A stretch of DNA of 64,000 bases from Anticarsia gemmatalis (GCF_050436995.1 NC_134764.1:10726001-10790000), one strand, 5' to 3'; positions 47,581 to 60,852 are shown, counted from the first letter of the stretch. A program made the numbers and translations. Notes: generated by a model from the sequence alone, not told the origin.

Positions 47581-47762
47581 AGCCCAAAATTTAAAAATAT
47601 TTTGCTTGTATGAACTATCGTTACAAGTAAAACTTGTAACTTAAGTGATTCTCTCTCTCTCTCTCTTCCATGCTATGAGTCCCATATGGTATTGTAACTT
47701 AAGTGATTAATAAGCCCAAAACGTGAAAAGTATTTTGCTTGACCGACCTACTTAAGTAAAAC
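47581..47762 (+). repeat. Imperfect direct duplication around a (TC)n tract
   Basis: AGCCCAAAA followed by TATTTTGCTTG occurs at about 47582 and 47712, and TTGTAACTTAAGTGATT at 47633-47649 and 47692-47708. A CT run (about 47650-47667) lies between. Confidence 0.65.
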
Positions 47763-50539
47763 TCATGGTTTTATCGAATAAAATTGTATGTAAATTTTCA
47801 CAGTTTAAATAGTAAAATGATCAAATTTGGCATGAATATGGTTCAAGACTCAGAGTCGGTAAAGTATGGTACCATTTTTTAGGAAACCCTTGACCTACTT
47901 TTATAAAAAATAATAATTCCTATAAGCTTGATTTCATTCATATAACTATTGAAAATAGTGATAATAGTCTAACTTGAACATAATAATATCCGTTTGGGCG
48001 TTGACACAAAAATCCTAACAAATTAATTGTATTTTTAATTAAGCAACAATTACATACTAATAATGTAACATTAGAATCGATTATTTAATGACATTTGTCG
48101 GAAAGTTTCGTTTGACCTTAATTACTTAATATTTTTAATATGTTCGCGCACTAAGAATTATTTTACGACGCTACCAATGTGTTTTGTTTTTATTTAAAAT
48201 TATTAGCACGTAATTTAAGTTATTATAGAATTAGATGCAATTATTTTACAATCAAAAGCTTCAATAAGAAAGATCTTATGTGTCTTTTTTAACACTTCTC
48301 TAACCTACTATAAATATTTTTAATTAATTTAACTCTTGTTCAACTCACTAATTATCTTTCAAGAATGCATTCTATCCTGCAATTAGTCGTTTATGTCTTA
48401 ATCATCACTATATATCCTTAACGATCTAAATGAAGCCTTTAAAAGGAAAAAAATATTATTAATATACCGTCCAAGGGCTTAATGACTTCAAATGTCAAGT
48501 CATTATGAGCAAATGACGCGGCGGCTTAATTTTATAGGTATAGATATTATATTTAGATGCCGGCCATCATGTGGCTGTTAGTGTACTTGGATACGGACAC
48601 CCTTTTAAGAATTAAGTTATATTTTGATAAAAAAAAATGTAGTTGCTGTGTATTATTAAATAAAAGTTAGCTTAGAGAATGGCGCATAGACATTTTGGGG
48701 AAGGTATCGTGGTTAAAATAAGTAAGTGTTGTAAATAGTCAAAAAATTGTACTTAATAAAAAAATATAATAAAAGAAGAAGCGTTGATAAATTTTATTAA
48801 TAAATTTAATTTATTAACACAAGGTGTGGACGAGCTGTAAACAAAAATAAATAATCTATAAGAGTATCTGTCTGTCTCTTTGTGATTACCAAATACTGAA
48901 AATAAATTAACAATATTCATGTGGGATAAAAGGATATTTCAAAAAATGAAATTCCACGCATGCGAAGTTACACACAAAATCAAGCTAAGATAAATTAACA
49001 TGAACCTAAGAATAATCGCATTACAAAAGAAGTAAGTACATAAAAATAATAAGAAACACTTCAAGTAAATATTTTCGTTCTACAATAAATAACTTAAATA
49101 TCATTATAATCACAAACACACACGTCAGATGTCACTGGTTTATCAATAGGTTATCAGTACCTATAACACGACCAAATAAAAAATACCGAACGTCAGATAC
49201 ACACAAACTATACAAAGACTTTCGCAATTTGGTCGCATAATAAGATGTATTCTACTTGAAGTGGGTCGTAAAAAACAGGATATTGAGTTGTTATAATGAA
49301 ACTATTGAAAGGTCAGCACAGTTGTATGGTTCGGTTGATTTCTTAGATAAGGTTTATATATCAGTGGAATATTTGAGATTCTCTTTTGCTAAGGTCATTA
49401 CTAAGTATTGGAGTTAGCAACGTCTTTATAAACAAGTTTGCTAAATAGCATGTCAGTTAAGTAATTAAACTTAACTATCTTATAGCATGCTATAACACTG
49501 ATCAGTGTTAGAAACAATACATTTTCACTAGAGATTTATAACCAACATTCGCGGCTCCACTCTAGTTTAATTTGGACAAAATATAATTAATTAATTAAAA
49601 GAAATGCATGATCCCAAGTATGGTTCATCTAACGGGCGATAATTATATACTATCCAGAGATCGACTTCTCTTCGATTGAATTTCGTTATGTCTTTCTTTC
49701 AAAATGTGTCTGAACCTAACTGAAGATAAGCTTATTGAAATCGGCTGTAACCGTCTCACTACGTCACACATTTCAGATAGAAATACAGCTTTAAGTTTCC
49801 AAGACATCCTGCTCTTATTACAAAGCTAAATAACATTAAAACACAATAGTAAAATACATTTTTTTGCGACCTTCATCAAGGTTTTATACTACAGACAAAG
49901 ATTAAGCAGTAATGCGAAGATCGTGACGAGTCGAGACAAATTGTCGAGCCTTGTTTTTGAGATCCTTCGTCCATTTGCACAATAGTTATCATTAATCAAC
50001 TATTGTCAAATAAATTTAAAACATTATAGAGTTTAAAAAATGTTGCAATTATTTTAAGAGGGCGTTTTATCTATATTTATTTATACATATATATTTTATA
50101 GGCTTAGTGTAAAGAAGCTTTTACGTTTTATGAAGGTCCCTTTAATCTGAAGAGCTACGTATCACACGTTCCCGCGTTCAATTTCCATGTAGAGTAAAGT
50201 TTGGAAGAGTGCTCGGGGTATGAAAATAGCCCTCTAATAAATTCACTATATTTCATGAAGTTTATTTCAAATACATTCTTCAAAAATAGGACAATAGAGT
50301 GAATTCACTAGAAGGATCATTTTTATTAGACTTAAGTGACAAATTACTCGTAAATTATTTCGTCCTGTCTAGTCTTATACTAAAATTGTGTCGTCATTTG
50401 CACTAGTTATAAGCTGTAACATATATGTATAACACAAAATGTAAACAGTATACTTTTGTTATTTGGCTAGCTTTTTCAGACTTGTCTGATTTTAAAGAGA
50501 TTTGGTTCTACCAATGTGACTTAATGCGTGTAAGGGATA
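47763..50539. other. Unannotated AT-rich stretch
   Basis: An exact 18-bp palindrome TAACACTGATCAGTGTTA is at 49493-49510, just after a smaller AGTTAAG/CTTAACT inverted repeat. No gene or repeat family is recognised in the rest. Confidence 0.45.
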
Positions 50540-50610
50540 TTACATACAAAAATACTTAATATTACGCCTTTTTCCCATAGAGATAGATATACACCAAAGA
50601 AAGGGTTATT
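50540..50610 (+). repeat. Common lepidopteran repeat fragment
   Basis: ATATTACGCCTTTTTCCCAT then AGAGATAGATATACACCAAAG, as at 7300. Confidence 0.5.
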
Positions 50611-53113
50611 ATATTCCATTAAAAACTGTTTACAAATATCTTCATAAATACAGTTCAGACCGGAATTGGTGAGGTGGTCATTCTCCTGGGAGAAATAATT
50701 ATTTCTTTAAGCCTTGCCTGACTTCGTCCTGACTCCTGGTATAGTATAATTTTATCCCGTTGATTTTGATCCCGTCTATCCCATACAAACCATGTCCTGG
50801 CAGTTACAAACATATAAAAAAATATATACAATATGGTTTGGTTATTCAGAACTTATGCGCCTACATACAGTCCAGTGGTTAATTTTTATTTGTATAGATT
50901 TGATAAATTGTAGGCAAAACTGTGTTTGGTTTCTTAATCACGCAACACGAAAGTTTAAATAGTTGCACAACATATTGTCAACGAAAACGCGACACACACT
51001 AAATCTAATCTTAATCAGCCCGTGAAACATATGAGATTAGTTATCCTAAGCCAAAGAGTATTGTATGACGAAATTAATCAATTTGTATGTATTTTTGTCC
51101 TCCCACACTGATTGCTGTGCCACAAAAACCTTTAGGAATGTTCAATTTAGCACTAGATAATTTTATAGGACATTAATAATGGATTTGAATAAGACAATCT
51201 TATGACTTAGTTGAATATTTATTGCTTAGAAACTTGTTTGAGAACAAAAAATATATTAAAATATTTTATAAGGATAATACGAGAAGGTGTTACTTACACT
51301 AAAAACAGGTTTAAGGTTCAAAGCCAAATACCAATACTGAATTCAATTTTTATTCCTTTTGTATGGACAGTGAACAATCTAAAGTCAAAGTTATTTAACC
51401 AATTTTCGACATGGCTCGACGACTTTTTTCATAATTGACAACAACTGGTACCAACTTTTCTTAAACTTCTATGGATCTGTCTAGAATAGATATATCAGCT
51501 CAAATACTAATTAGCAATTAAATGTGAAAAGATTACTTAACCCACTGATCGATTACCAACCGGCAACCACAAATAGCTTAGAGCTTAATTCGTTAAAAAA
51601 ATATTTCTGTACAACTTTAATAAATCAATAGCTGACTTATTTATTCATACCTTTTAATCCCCAAGCCGTTTCCTAAGCCGTTTAAATAAATAATGACACG
51701 AACCGTCGTAAAATGTATATCGCATGACCACAAATATTTGACCTTAGAGGGTCAAAATTGTGTGACCGAGGCAAATAAACGTTTGGCCAAGAATTTATTG
51801 TAGTGGACACGCAAAATTCAGACCACCTAGTTGTTTATTTATACACTGAAGCCTGACTTTATAAATTATTTAGATTGCGCCTCCGGGAGAAAGAAATTGA
51901 ATTAGAAATTATTCAGGTTATGTTAGAGAATGTTCCTTCACGCTAGTAGCATTCTTACTCTGTAGGGAGTACGTGAATATGTCAGTCCATGCATGAAGGA
52001 AATAAAGGTGGGAGTGTTTCTAATTAAAAGTTGACCAACAAATTAATTAACTAGTTTCAAGGGTAAGGGGAGAGGCTTTGTCCAGCAGTGGGAAACACAA
52101 CCGGGCTCAGGAAAAAATACTAATAATCAACAAAGTACTGAATTGCGAAATGAAATTTGCGAGCTATAGCAACTAATTAAGCGTCATAATTTGACTTTAG
52201 TTAATCAAATCGTTTGATAATCCCTGACCTTATGCTAATAAAATCATCATCTTTGAGACAACAATAATGACAATGCAAATATCTCTATTTGTATTGCCAT
52301 ACTAGGTTTTAGGTTCAAATAAAACAAAATGTGTCGTTTTCGAAGGATAGCTAGAGGAAAACAAAGAGACCTAGGTGTTTGGAAGTTTGCGAGAAAAGCC
52401 TTTGCCCAGCAGCGGAATACTGACATAGGCTAATGAAAAAAGGACATAAGTCACAACTATTCATTTAATAAACAACACATGTCAAATATTTATCACGCTA
52501 CTTAAAGAGAGGAGAATATCTATAGCACTTATTGAATCAGCCACACAAGCATTTTGTTAAACAAAGTTGTCAAACATATCCACAACAGACTGTCACGCTA
52601 GGATCAAAACTGACACGCTCCTTCATTTAAAACAAGCTCATTGTGAAGTTTGCCCAATTGTCTCCGTAACAAAAGGGCTTGGACAAAGGTCCAAGTTAGA
52701 TTAGGGCATGAGATATGATAACGTTTAGCTTTGTTTAAAATTTGAAAGGAATTATACTCATGTATATGAAAAACAAACGCGGCTTTTTTGTAAGCCGATA
52801 ATCAGTGAGGCATTACAATTGCTTAACGATTCATACACGACTATTTATGAATACAGCAACAATAATTGTGGAAAACGATAGTGGCTAAAGCATATTTTTT
52901 TATCCCTAAGACAAGTGGACTAAGGCAACGCGCTAGTGAAGAGTGTTTGTAAGCAATAATTGCAATGCAATTTATGTTATAATAAACAGAAAAAATTAAA
53001 TTGTTTGAAACAGTTCTTGATTAAGAATGCTAAGAATTTAGCCTGCACTAAGCGCCGTGGGAATCATATTACAGAGAAACGGTAATAAGTTTCATTTAAA
53101 TTTATTTTTATAT
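50611..53113. other. Unannotated, with small repeat scraps
   Basis: TTACTTAACCCACTGATCGA then TTACCAACCGG at about 51535-51565 is a minus-strand 5S-type SINE scrap. GGCTTTGTCCAGCAGTGGGA (about 52074) and CCTTTGCCCAGCAGCGG (about 52399) are retroelement-tail scraps. No gene is seen. Confidence 0.45.
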
Positions 53114-53318
53114 TACGACTGCCTCTGTGGCGCAGTGGTTTGGCAGTGATACCACTGTGTCGGGAGGTCGTAGGTTCGATTCCCACATGGAGTATTTATT
53201 TGTCCGATCCACAAATAATTGTTTCGGGTCTAGCTGTGCTTTGTGTCCGTTGTTTGTATGTTTGTAAAAGTCCCCGCGACACAAGAGCAATTCTTAGTGC
53301 GGAAGTTGTCTTAAAAAA
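53114..53318 (+). mobile_element. tRNA-derived SINE, intact promoter
   Basis: A box TGGCGCAGTGG (53128-53138) and B box GGTTCGATTCC (53173-53183) match pol III consensus exactly. The body has GATCCACAAATAATTG and the tail AGTGCGGAAGTTGTC with a short A run. Best copy in the window; open frames on both strands are not genes. Confidence 0.9.
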
Positions 53319-54736
53319 ATATATATGCATCAAAACATGAAGTCACGATATCACCCGCACATCAAACTCCTTACCTTATATTGATAAGTTCTCTCACTTA
53401 AACTACATAAACAGCCGAAATATCAATCAAATGGTGCGTGCACAGAGCACGGGTTCGAACCCGAAGCCATTGCGGATCGGCTTACGGGTCAAGGTGAGGG
53501 TCACCAGTCGGGCGGAAGTTAACGTTGGACTGTAAAACGTGTGCCGGTTTGATGTCCGGGTAATTAAGCCGCCGGATTAATTATTTTCGACGAATAAAAA
53601 GCAGCGTATAAGCAATTGCCTCCCACGCACGTTGGTTTAAAACTATGAAAATTACTGTGAAGTTTTGTGTAAGTATTAGAAATAATTATCACTTGTTCTA
53701 ACGGTAAAGGAACACATCGTGATGACACTTATATGCCTAAATGCCTATGTTTTAAATTCAAGGCCTAGTCTTTACCATTTTATTTTACGAGAAGGCAAGT
53801 GTCTTCTCCCGAAATACGAGTAGTTTACTTTTACATTTCTATTTTCAGACGTATTGCACCTTTATTTACATGAATAAATAGGAGAAACTTTATAAAGAAA
53901 AATATATTTAAGACCTTCAGATGTCCTATATTCTCAGGTGCACAAGTTTCTCACAAAATAAACAGGAATACATTTAGAATGCAGGAGTATTATCCTGCAT
54001 TGTGAAATTGTACGTGGGTGAACACAAGCTAGGGTATTGTGCCGGGATAAGACTGTTTCAAATAGAAATCTTTGTTACCGTGTCATGTTAGTATGTTATA
54101 TGTAAATATTGTTTGTTTTCGTCTGATAGTTTATATGACTATGTAGAAAAGGTCTAGAGTTCGAGTTCCAATTCGAGCCTAAAAGTAACAGTTCAGTTTT
54201 GAAATCAAAATTGAAAAAATAATGGCTCTCAATGAGCCCGTACTCCGTGCCTTGGCGAATATGGAAGCCGTCGATTCATGCGTGAAGAAACAGTTTTTGT
54301 GAAATAGTTTATCAATTTTTTATAAAAAAAAATCCGGTAGTCGATACTGTGAACTCTCGGTATTACAAAAAGAGCTATGGCGTCTCAAAAAACAAAAAAT
54401 ATATTTTATTCACGTCAAAAATCTAAATGACTTATCCATGAGAAGGCCAAAACATATTTATATCCGGGATCCTTTATCAGCGTATACGTGCAACTGGTTT
54501 GTCACATCTAATTACGAAATATTCTAAATAATCCGTACAAATGAACTTTAAGCTATTTATTTAGACACTGAGAGGCCCTCAAGGTCACGGAAACCAGTCA
54601 CATTCCTTCATATTTGACGTTCTAGTGCACAATGATTGAGAATATTATGTGACTTGTCATCAAGTCTTTGTTTGGCAATGTTCATTCATCTTGACTAGTA
54701 CAATGTTACTTTCATTCATGTTTTTTTTATAATAGA
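53319..54736. other. Unannotated; GC-richer block 53440-53640
   Basis: The block at 53440-53640 has GGGTTCGAACCC (palindrome), GGTGAGGGTCACCAGTCGGG and TAAGCCGCCGGATTAA. It may hold a decayed tRNA-like or 5S-like repeat, but no family is assigned. Confidence 0.4.
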
Positions 54737-54933
54737 CTAGCGGACCCGACAGATGTTGTCCTGTCTAATAAATGAAAAATTAATTAAAACAACATTGTCC
54801 AGCGGACAAAATTGTGAATCTAAACCATTCTCAGATCCCCTTGAACACACAAAAAATTTCATCAAAATCGGTCCAGTCGTTTAAGAGAAGTTCAGTGACA
54901 TACACACTTACAGAAGAATTATATATATAAAGA
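54737..54933 (-). mobile_element. Helitron, family C, minus strand
   Basis: On the minus strand it begins TCTTTATATATATAATTC and ends GGGTCCGCTAG, between A and T. The words CATCAAAATCGGTCCAGTCG and GACATACACAC are typical of a widespread insect repeat of this type. Confidence 0.75.
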
Positions 54934-57660
54934 TAGTTGACTCGCACGGCTTCATTTGTATAGTTTGGTGTAGGAGTTCAAATTGAAAAAAGTCTGGAGT
55001 CTTGCTGATTCTGGGTCCTTTACTATATCCATATACTTATAGTATAGCCATGAAAGCGTAACGAATAGACTTCCGCATTTATTTAATATTATGGAGTATA
55101 GACTAGTAGCCTACTTTACGTTATTTATAGACTCTCAGTCTATCAGTCTGCTATAACAGACTCAATTTACATTGAAATTATTACGCATATAATAAAAAAT
55201 AGTTGAAAACCCCATGACAATCATGTCATGGAAACGGTGATCCGTTTCCTATTGCTTTAAATAACCATCCCTAAAGCCCTGAAAGGATCTTGCAGCCAAA
55301 ACCAGCCTCAACAACTAGCCAATAGTAAAACATCATAAGTAAACTACACCTAACAAAGTCTTTACTAATAGCTCATCTACTACACAAAGCACCGCTTTAT
55401 AATTCAACAGTAGCCGTGAATGTTCTCACACAATTCTGTACACACTCATACAAACTCATACAAACCCATACAAACTCATACACTTACATTCATATACTCT
55501 TATACATACTGTTTATCGCATCTTCACGGTGGAGGAATTCGTCACGGCCGCGCGTATGTTATCGGTAACACACCTGAATTGACACAGTCTATAAAGTTTT
55601 ACAGTGGGTTAAGTCTACTATGTAGTGTCTGGGATCTGAGGTGAAATTTTGCTGTGTAATATTGTAGTATATTTAGCTGACTTGTGAACTTGTTCAGTTT
55701 TGTTTGGTATTTTTTTAAAGATAGGTTGTACGTATGGGACTTTATAATATACGCTCCTTGCCAGGATTCGCGTTTAAATTGATACACCCATTTTAAAGGT
55801 TATTAGGAACAGACGGAATGACAAGTAATAGGTTAGTAGAAATGTACAGAATGTAAGAAAAGTTGTATGTTAAGAAAATATTCAAAATTTAATAGAAATT
55901 TCTAATACACAAATAGTTTGCAAATTTAAAGCAATTAAACTGATTCAATTTTAAACCACTAATAAGAAATAACGTTTGCTTAATGAAAAATTCTTTTTAG
56001 TTTCAGTAAATTTTATATATTGAGAACATTGGCACATTGAACAACATGTGTCACTTAGCAGGACAATACTAGTTTACCCACTGGTATTAAATACACTGTG
56101 TCATACAAGACGTTCATACATTTTCATACATATTTTCTATTGTGAAACATTATGGGGGAGAGTGTGAAATTCACTGTTTTGACTGATGACGTCGTTTTCC
56201 GGTCACAACTTAGTTTGTTTTTGTTGTCAGACTTAAATAAATATGGAGAACTAATTTCTACTCGCCACTTCTTCCGCGTTAATATTTTTCTTTACGCTAC
56301 GATACTCTAGTTTAATTTAAAATCCAGTAGTATATTTAGTATTTAATTGCATAATACTTTCTGCCTTTCGAATTTCCCTATGAGACTGATTTGGAAATTG
56401 TTGGTCTTAGCAAGTCATAAAAAAAAGTATCAGATTCATGGTGCAATCCCTGTTTCATATACCGGGCTCGATTACAATTTGCACAAAATATTAGAAAAAT
56501 ACTAGCAAATACTGAAAAAAATCCTAAGATCACTTTACTCCACAAGATTAGAACTCAGCACCTTTTATTTAATTAGCAGACTGTCTAGAAATCTTTAAAA
56601 TCATAATTTATTAACATAATACTAAACATGGCACTTATGGCCAAAATGTGGGTTTTTTGGAACCATAATATCCAAAAATATATGTATTTACCTCCTACGA
56701 GACTTGAACTTTGGCATTCCAGTTCATATCTGGTAAAAACCCGAGCACTCTTTAGTTCACCTTGAATATCACATCTTAGATTATCTTAGATTGTTGATAA
56801 AGAGATGTTATTTTAGTTTTTGTCGAAGGATGTCTCCGAAACCTGCAATCCTTGTCTGCAACTTGTTGCTATGCGGGATATTATGTCAGTCTTCGCAAAC
56901 TATATTACTATGATAATATACAATCTAGCCGACACTTTGTAAAAAAACTATAACCCTAAATTTGTTTCCGTTTAAGTTATGTTTAAGATCAATTGCGCTC
57001 ACAAAACAGACATACTCGTATATTATTCGGTTCGGCATTCATCGGCCTAGCCGGCAAAACCAAAAATGTGGGAACGTTAGGGAAAAAATGCCGCTTGACT
57101 TCGCCGCGTCTGAATGTTTTAACCGAATTGTGACGATTAAACCTGAAGTAACTACCTGATCACACAAGCCGAACAAGTGTCTTAGTATTTTAAAATTCAT
57201 GCATTAGATACATTGTTCAGAAATAAGAACACATTTTAACAAATTAAACAGCTTCAATTGCATATTTTGCGTCCTTACGTCCTTCGACAGGACTTAAAAG
57301 ATCTTATCGATATTTTATTAAAAGTGAAAACATCCCGAAATCTTGTATCTATCTTCAAAATAACCGTGATTGAATAGCGTTTGGATAGCATTTGAATAGA
57401 CATTACACGGATAGTTTGAAAGCGTAGGTGTTTGAATCAAATTGCTTCGAATGCTCACTAAAAGAGGATTCTTCCAAATGTCCAGATGACCTTTACACCT
57501 GAGAAATAAAGTTTTAAAAATAAAAGATAAAGTCCAAGTTGTGGAACTTGTACGAATGAGAAAGTGAATTGAATTGCAATTTGAAATTGAAAAATTCTTA
57601 GGATTACTGATTTTGTCTTTATAAAAGGGATTTTGATGAAACTATTGGCAGTTTTTGTCC
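54934..57660. other. Unannotated; minisatellite near 55440
   Basis: At about 55435-55485 a 10-bp CATACAAACT-like unit repeats about four times. GTTATCGGTAAC (palindrome) lies at about 55558-55569 in a GC-richer patch. GCCTAGCCGGC at about 57045-57055 is another GC-richer patch. No gene is recognised. Confidence 0.45.
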
Positions 57661-57744
57661 TGTAAGTGAATAATCTTTATAATCATAGTAGTCTAGATAT
57701 CTAGGATTATAAAGATTTTTCAATATTGTTTGTAGCCACTTACA
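57661..57744. repeat. Nested inverted repeat, MITE-like
   Basis: Outer arms TGTAAGTG/CACTTACA (57661-57668, 57737-57744) enclose exact 13-bp arms AATCTTTATAATC/GATTATAAAGATT (57672-57684, 57705-57717). Confidence 0.65.
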
Positions 57745-57982
57745 AAGTCAAATCAGAGATATTCTTATGCCTACTCTCCCAAGATGTAAAATAAATTATG
57801 ATGATGTTAAATAAACCCTTATTAATCTTTTATCTAAGATTAATTAAGTAATTTACAACTAAAAGCTTGATAGAAACACTGACAAACAGTATTAATTACG
57901 TTCTTTTGTGTTTAATTGACGACTCCTACAGACTCCGATCTTTAGGAATCTTTAGGAAAATATATAATATTTCTAATACTTA

Positions 57983-58017
57983 ATTCCAATTTGAACCTAT
58001 AAGGTTCAAATTGGAAT
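57983..58017. repeat. Perfect 15-bp hairpin
   Basis: ATTCCAATTTGAACC/GGTTCAAATTGGAAT with loop TATAA, at 57983-57997 and 58003-58017. Confidence 0.75.
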
Positions 58018-58152
58018 CTTCCGAAACCTTCCAACCAAACCACTTAAAACAATTAAGTAAAACGATCTCATAAAATGCACATGCATATTACACACAATGA
58101 TACACAAGACTGTAACAATACCCGTATTACATAACAACGTAATAACATAACA

Positions 58153-58284
58153 TTAGCGAACATAACATAACATGTAACGTATAACAAATTACTAGCTAAT
58201 GTGAACTTATGTCTTGAGAGGATAATGGAAGGTTTTGAAGTATTAAGTATTATGCAATTTGTTTGTAAGATGTATTATTTTTAA
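58153..58284 (+). repeat. Left copy of Helitron-flanking direct duplication (132 bp)
   Basis: TTAGCGAACATAACATAAC through GATGTATTATTTTTAA, preceded by A and ending immediately before the Helitron terminus. It matches 58531-58666 with a few substitutions and a 4-base indel. Confidence 0.88.
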
Positions 58285-58530
58285 CTAGCTGACCCGCGCA
58301 ACTTCGCTTGCGTCACATAAGAGAAATTTCCCCGTTTTTGTAACATTTTTAGTTGCTAATCAGCACCTAATGACCTTAGCGTGATGTTATATAGCCTATA
58401 GCCTTCCTCGATAAATGGGCTATCTTACACTGAAAGAATTTTTCAAATCGGACCAGTAGTTCCTGAGATTAGCGCGTTCAAACAAACAAACAAACAAACA
58501 AACTCTTCAGCTTTATAATATTAGTATAGA
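58285..58530 (-). mobile_element. Helitron family A, minus strand, between direct duplications
   Basis: Left end CTAGCTGACCCGCGCAACTT, right end ATAATATTAGTATAGA. Both ends abut copies of the same roughly 134-bp sequence. Confidence 0.9.
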
Positions 58531-58666
58531 TTAGCGAACATAACAAAACATGTAACGTATAACAAATTACTGGCTAATGTGAACTTACATATGTCTTGAG
58601 AGAATAATGGAAGGTTTTGAAGTATTAGCCATTATGCAATTTGTATGTAAGATGTATTATATTTAA
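58531..58666 (+). repeat. Right copy of Helitron-flanking direct duplication (136 bp)
   Basis: Begins TTAGCGAACATAACAAAAC at the first base after the Helitron and ends GATGTATTATATTTAA before TTGATTTG, with CATATG where the left copy is 4 bases shorter. Confidence 0.88.
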
Positions 58667-58703
58667 TTGATTTGTATGTCTGTTTATATTATGTTTTGTT
58701 TGT

Positions 58704-58912
58704 TTGTCGTATAGTGGTCAACCTAGTGTCAAAGTTGTTCAAGCCCGAAGGCCTTTGACGTGGCTTAACGTCTGTTATCTTAATTGACAAGAACCGGGAC
58801 CGACTTTTAATTGCCCTCCGAAGCAGTCACCCATCTATGGTATGACCGCGCAAAAGGTTGCTTAACCCACAGATCATTTCCCAGCCGGTGAGCGCAACGG
58901 GCTTTGGGCGCC
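58704..58912 (-). mobile_element. 5S-rRNA-like SINE
   Basis: On the minus strand TGGGTTAAGCAACC, then GATGGGTGACTGC, with an internal loss after the 5S part. The tail CACTAGGTTGACCACTATAC and an (AAAC)n-like end are shared with 43408. Confidence 0.75.
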
Positions 58913-59334
58913 AGAGTATAAACTAAAACAAAGCTAGGTTAATGGTCTTAACTAGGTAGTTCCTATCCAATATACATTTTTGGTGTCCATTTTTATTATA
59001 CAATCTATCCAAAAATGTCCAATAATATATTAAACTAAGTTTTGACCTAGAAACAAGTACAAATACATAAAAAAATATTGATGTACATGCTTTTATTACA
59101 CAAGAATGCGTATAAAAATAAATATACCCATTCAAAATTATTACAAAGAAAATTAAACTAACACAAAAACTAAACAATGAATATTATTGAATAATGTTAT
59201 TTTTAGAAATCTATACAAAGTTTTTGCATACGTCTGTATGATCAATGAGTTGTATTTTTATTCAATATAAGGATTCTATACAACGACATGCTATGAAAAA
59301 TTATAGTATTAAACCATAGATAAGACTGTCTTTG
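58913..59334. other. Unannotated AT-rich stretch
   Basis: An 84-codon minus-strand frame at 58923-59177 is hydrophobic and AT-driven; it is not called. Confidence 0.45.
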
Positions 59335-59460
59335 CAAACATACATACATAAAATCACGTCTTATTCCGTGGGGTTTATCCTTATTCTATAGGGGTAAGCA
59401 GAGACCAGGGCATACCACTTGGTACGATCTTTACAAACTTATTCTATTTTATTCACAGTT
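59335..59460 (+). repeat. Common lepidopteran repeat fragment
   Basis: TACATACATAAAATCACGTC, then TATAGGGGTAAGCAGAGACC, ATACCACTTGGTACGATC and TTTACAAACTT; a clear copy of the family at 34330. Confidence 0.6.
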
Positions 59461-59518
59461 ATACATCTTGTCGTACATGACTTTGACGTTCTTTAATACG
59501 TGCTTACTATGTAGTTTT

Positions 59519-59740
59519 TGTCACGCCTGCTTTACACGATAGTATAGGCAGAGGTGTAAGAAATACACCCACGTAAATAACATAGGCCCCATGTAATACA
59601 AGGCGACCCTATTCCCATATAGTGAACACACGTGACTAAACTCTGAACTACAGTTGAAAACATTTAAGAAAACATCCAGTAGCACTATGCTCGACCCAGC
59701 AGTCGAACCCGAAACCTCGTGACCAAAGGTTGTATACACT
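59519..59740 (+). repeat. GCCTGCTTTACACG repeat copy with tRNA-like end
   Basis: CACGCCTGCTTTACACGATA, then AGGCAGAGGTGTAAGAAATA, GGCCCCATGTAATACAAGGC and GACCCTATTCCCATATAG. CAGTCGAACCCGAAACCTCG at about 59699 looks like an inverted B box. The minus-strand frame is not a gene. Confidence 0.55.
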
Positions 59741-60069
59741 ACCCTTCAGACCACAAAGGCATTCTAAAACTTTAAGGCATTTATTGTTCTTTGCTTTAAA
59801 ATATCTTGTAATAGGACAGCGTCTTTACTCTGTCAAAAATAGCAGCAATGATTGACAGTTCGTCATTAGTACAAAAATAAACGTGTAACTCATTGACCTC
59901 TTTGTGTTGAGTTGAGCAAAAAATGCTACAACACAGATATGGCGTATGAAGATTTTGACCTGCCTGCAAGAAACAGATTCCAATATATTTGTTAAGGAGC
60001 GTGTTCACTGTTCGGATTAAAAATAAATATATTTTTATTTTACCCCAATGAAATAGTAGTAGAGTATTT
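59741..60069. other. Unannotated stretch
   Basis: A 70-codon minus-strand frame at 59796-60008 has no recognisable domain. Confidence 0.4.
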
Positions 60070-60215
60070 ATAGGCGGTGCTTACAGCGCAATGGTTAAGA
60101 GTGTCACTGTCAGAAGGGAGGTCGTGAGTTCGATTCTTACAAGAAATTATGTGTAATTCAAAATGTACTGTTCCAGATCTAGTAATACTTTCTATGACCG
60201 TGTCTGTTCAACTTT
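60070..60215 (+). mobile_element. tRNA-derived SINE, diverged
   Basis: A-box-like ACAGCGCAATGG and B-box-like GAGTTCGATTCT, followed by GTTCCAGATCTAGTAATACT and GACCGTGTCTGTTC, which parallels the body of the 53114 family. Confidence 0.65.
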
Positions 60216-60852
60216 GTATGACGCCGTGTTTGCAATCAAATATTAGTAGGTTCGAATCAAAACACTAATAACTTATTGGCTAGAAGGGCTGTAATTAATG
60301 TGACTTGCATAAAAAATGACAGACAATTATCTCATATGATTATATTATTATTAATTGTTGAAGATATATCTAACCTTTAATCTTGAATATAAATATTGTC
60401 AACATAATATTGTTTATTTGATGCACACGTACAATATTGCATAGTAAACAAGTGTGGAAGGACTTATGATGTCATCTATGATTACGTGATCGAATACTTG
60501 TTTATTGCTCATTTTCGACACAGCAATTTACGCAGTATAGGTAAAAATTTTAAACGTAAAACTCTTTTCCGTATTCTTAGCAGAATAATTATGAAAAGTA
60601 TGATAGTTATTCAATAGCCTTTGCCGCTGATATGCTTTAGATGGGGAATAATAATTAAGCATTTCGGAGTCGGAGGACAAGTTAAAAATATATTTTAGAA
60701 AGCTAAAGATATCTTCGGGAGACTAAATTGTCCACAAAACATACAAAAGAAAAAAGTATAATGGCCTAGCTGTCTGTTTTATAAACATAACTGTATAAAA
60801 ACAAATCGACTTTACAGTAAAAGCAAGTGACATTTTAAACAAATATACACAA
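60216..60852. other. Unannotated AT-rich stretch
   Basis: No feature recognised. Confidence 0.45.

Noticed and set aside
53128..53183. Possible tRNA gene
   Set aside because: A and B boxes are perfect, but no cloverleaf with acceptor stem forms and the body matches other SINE copies.
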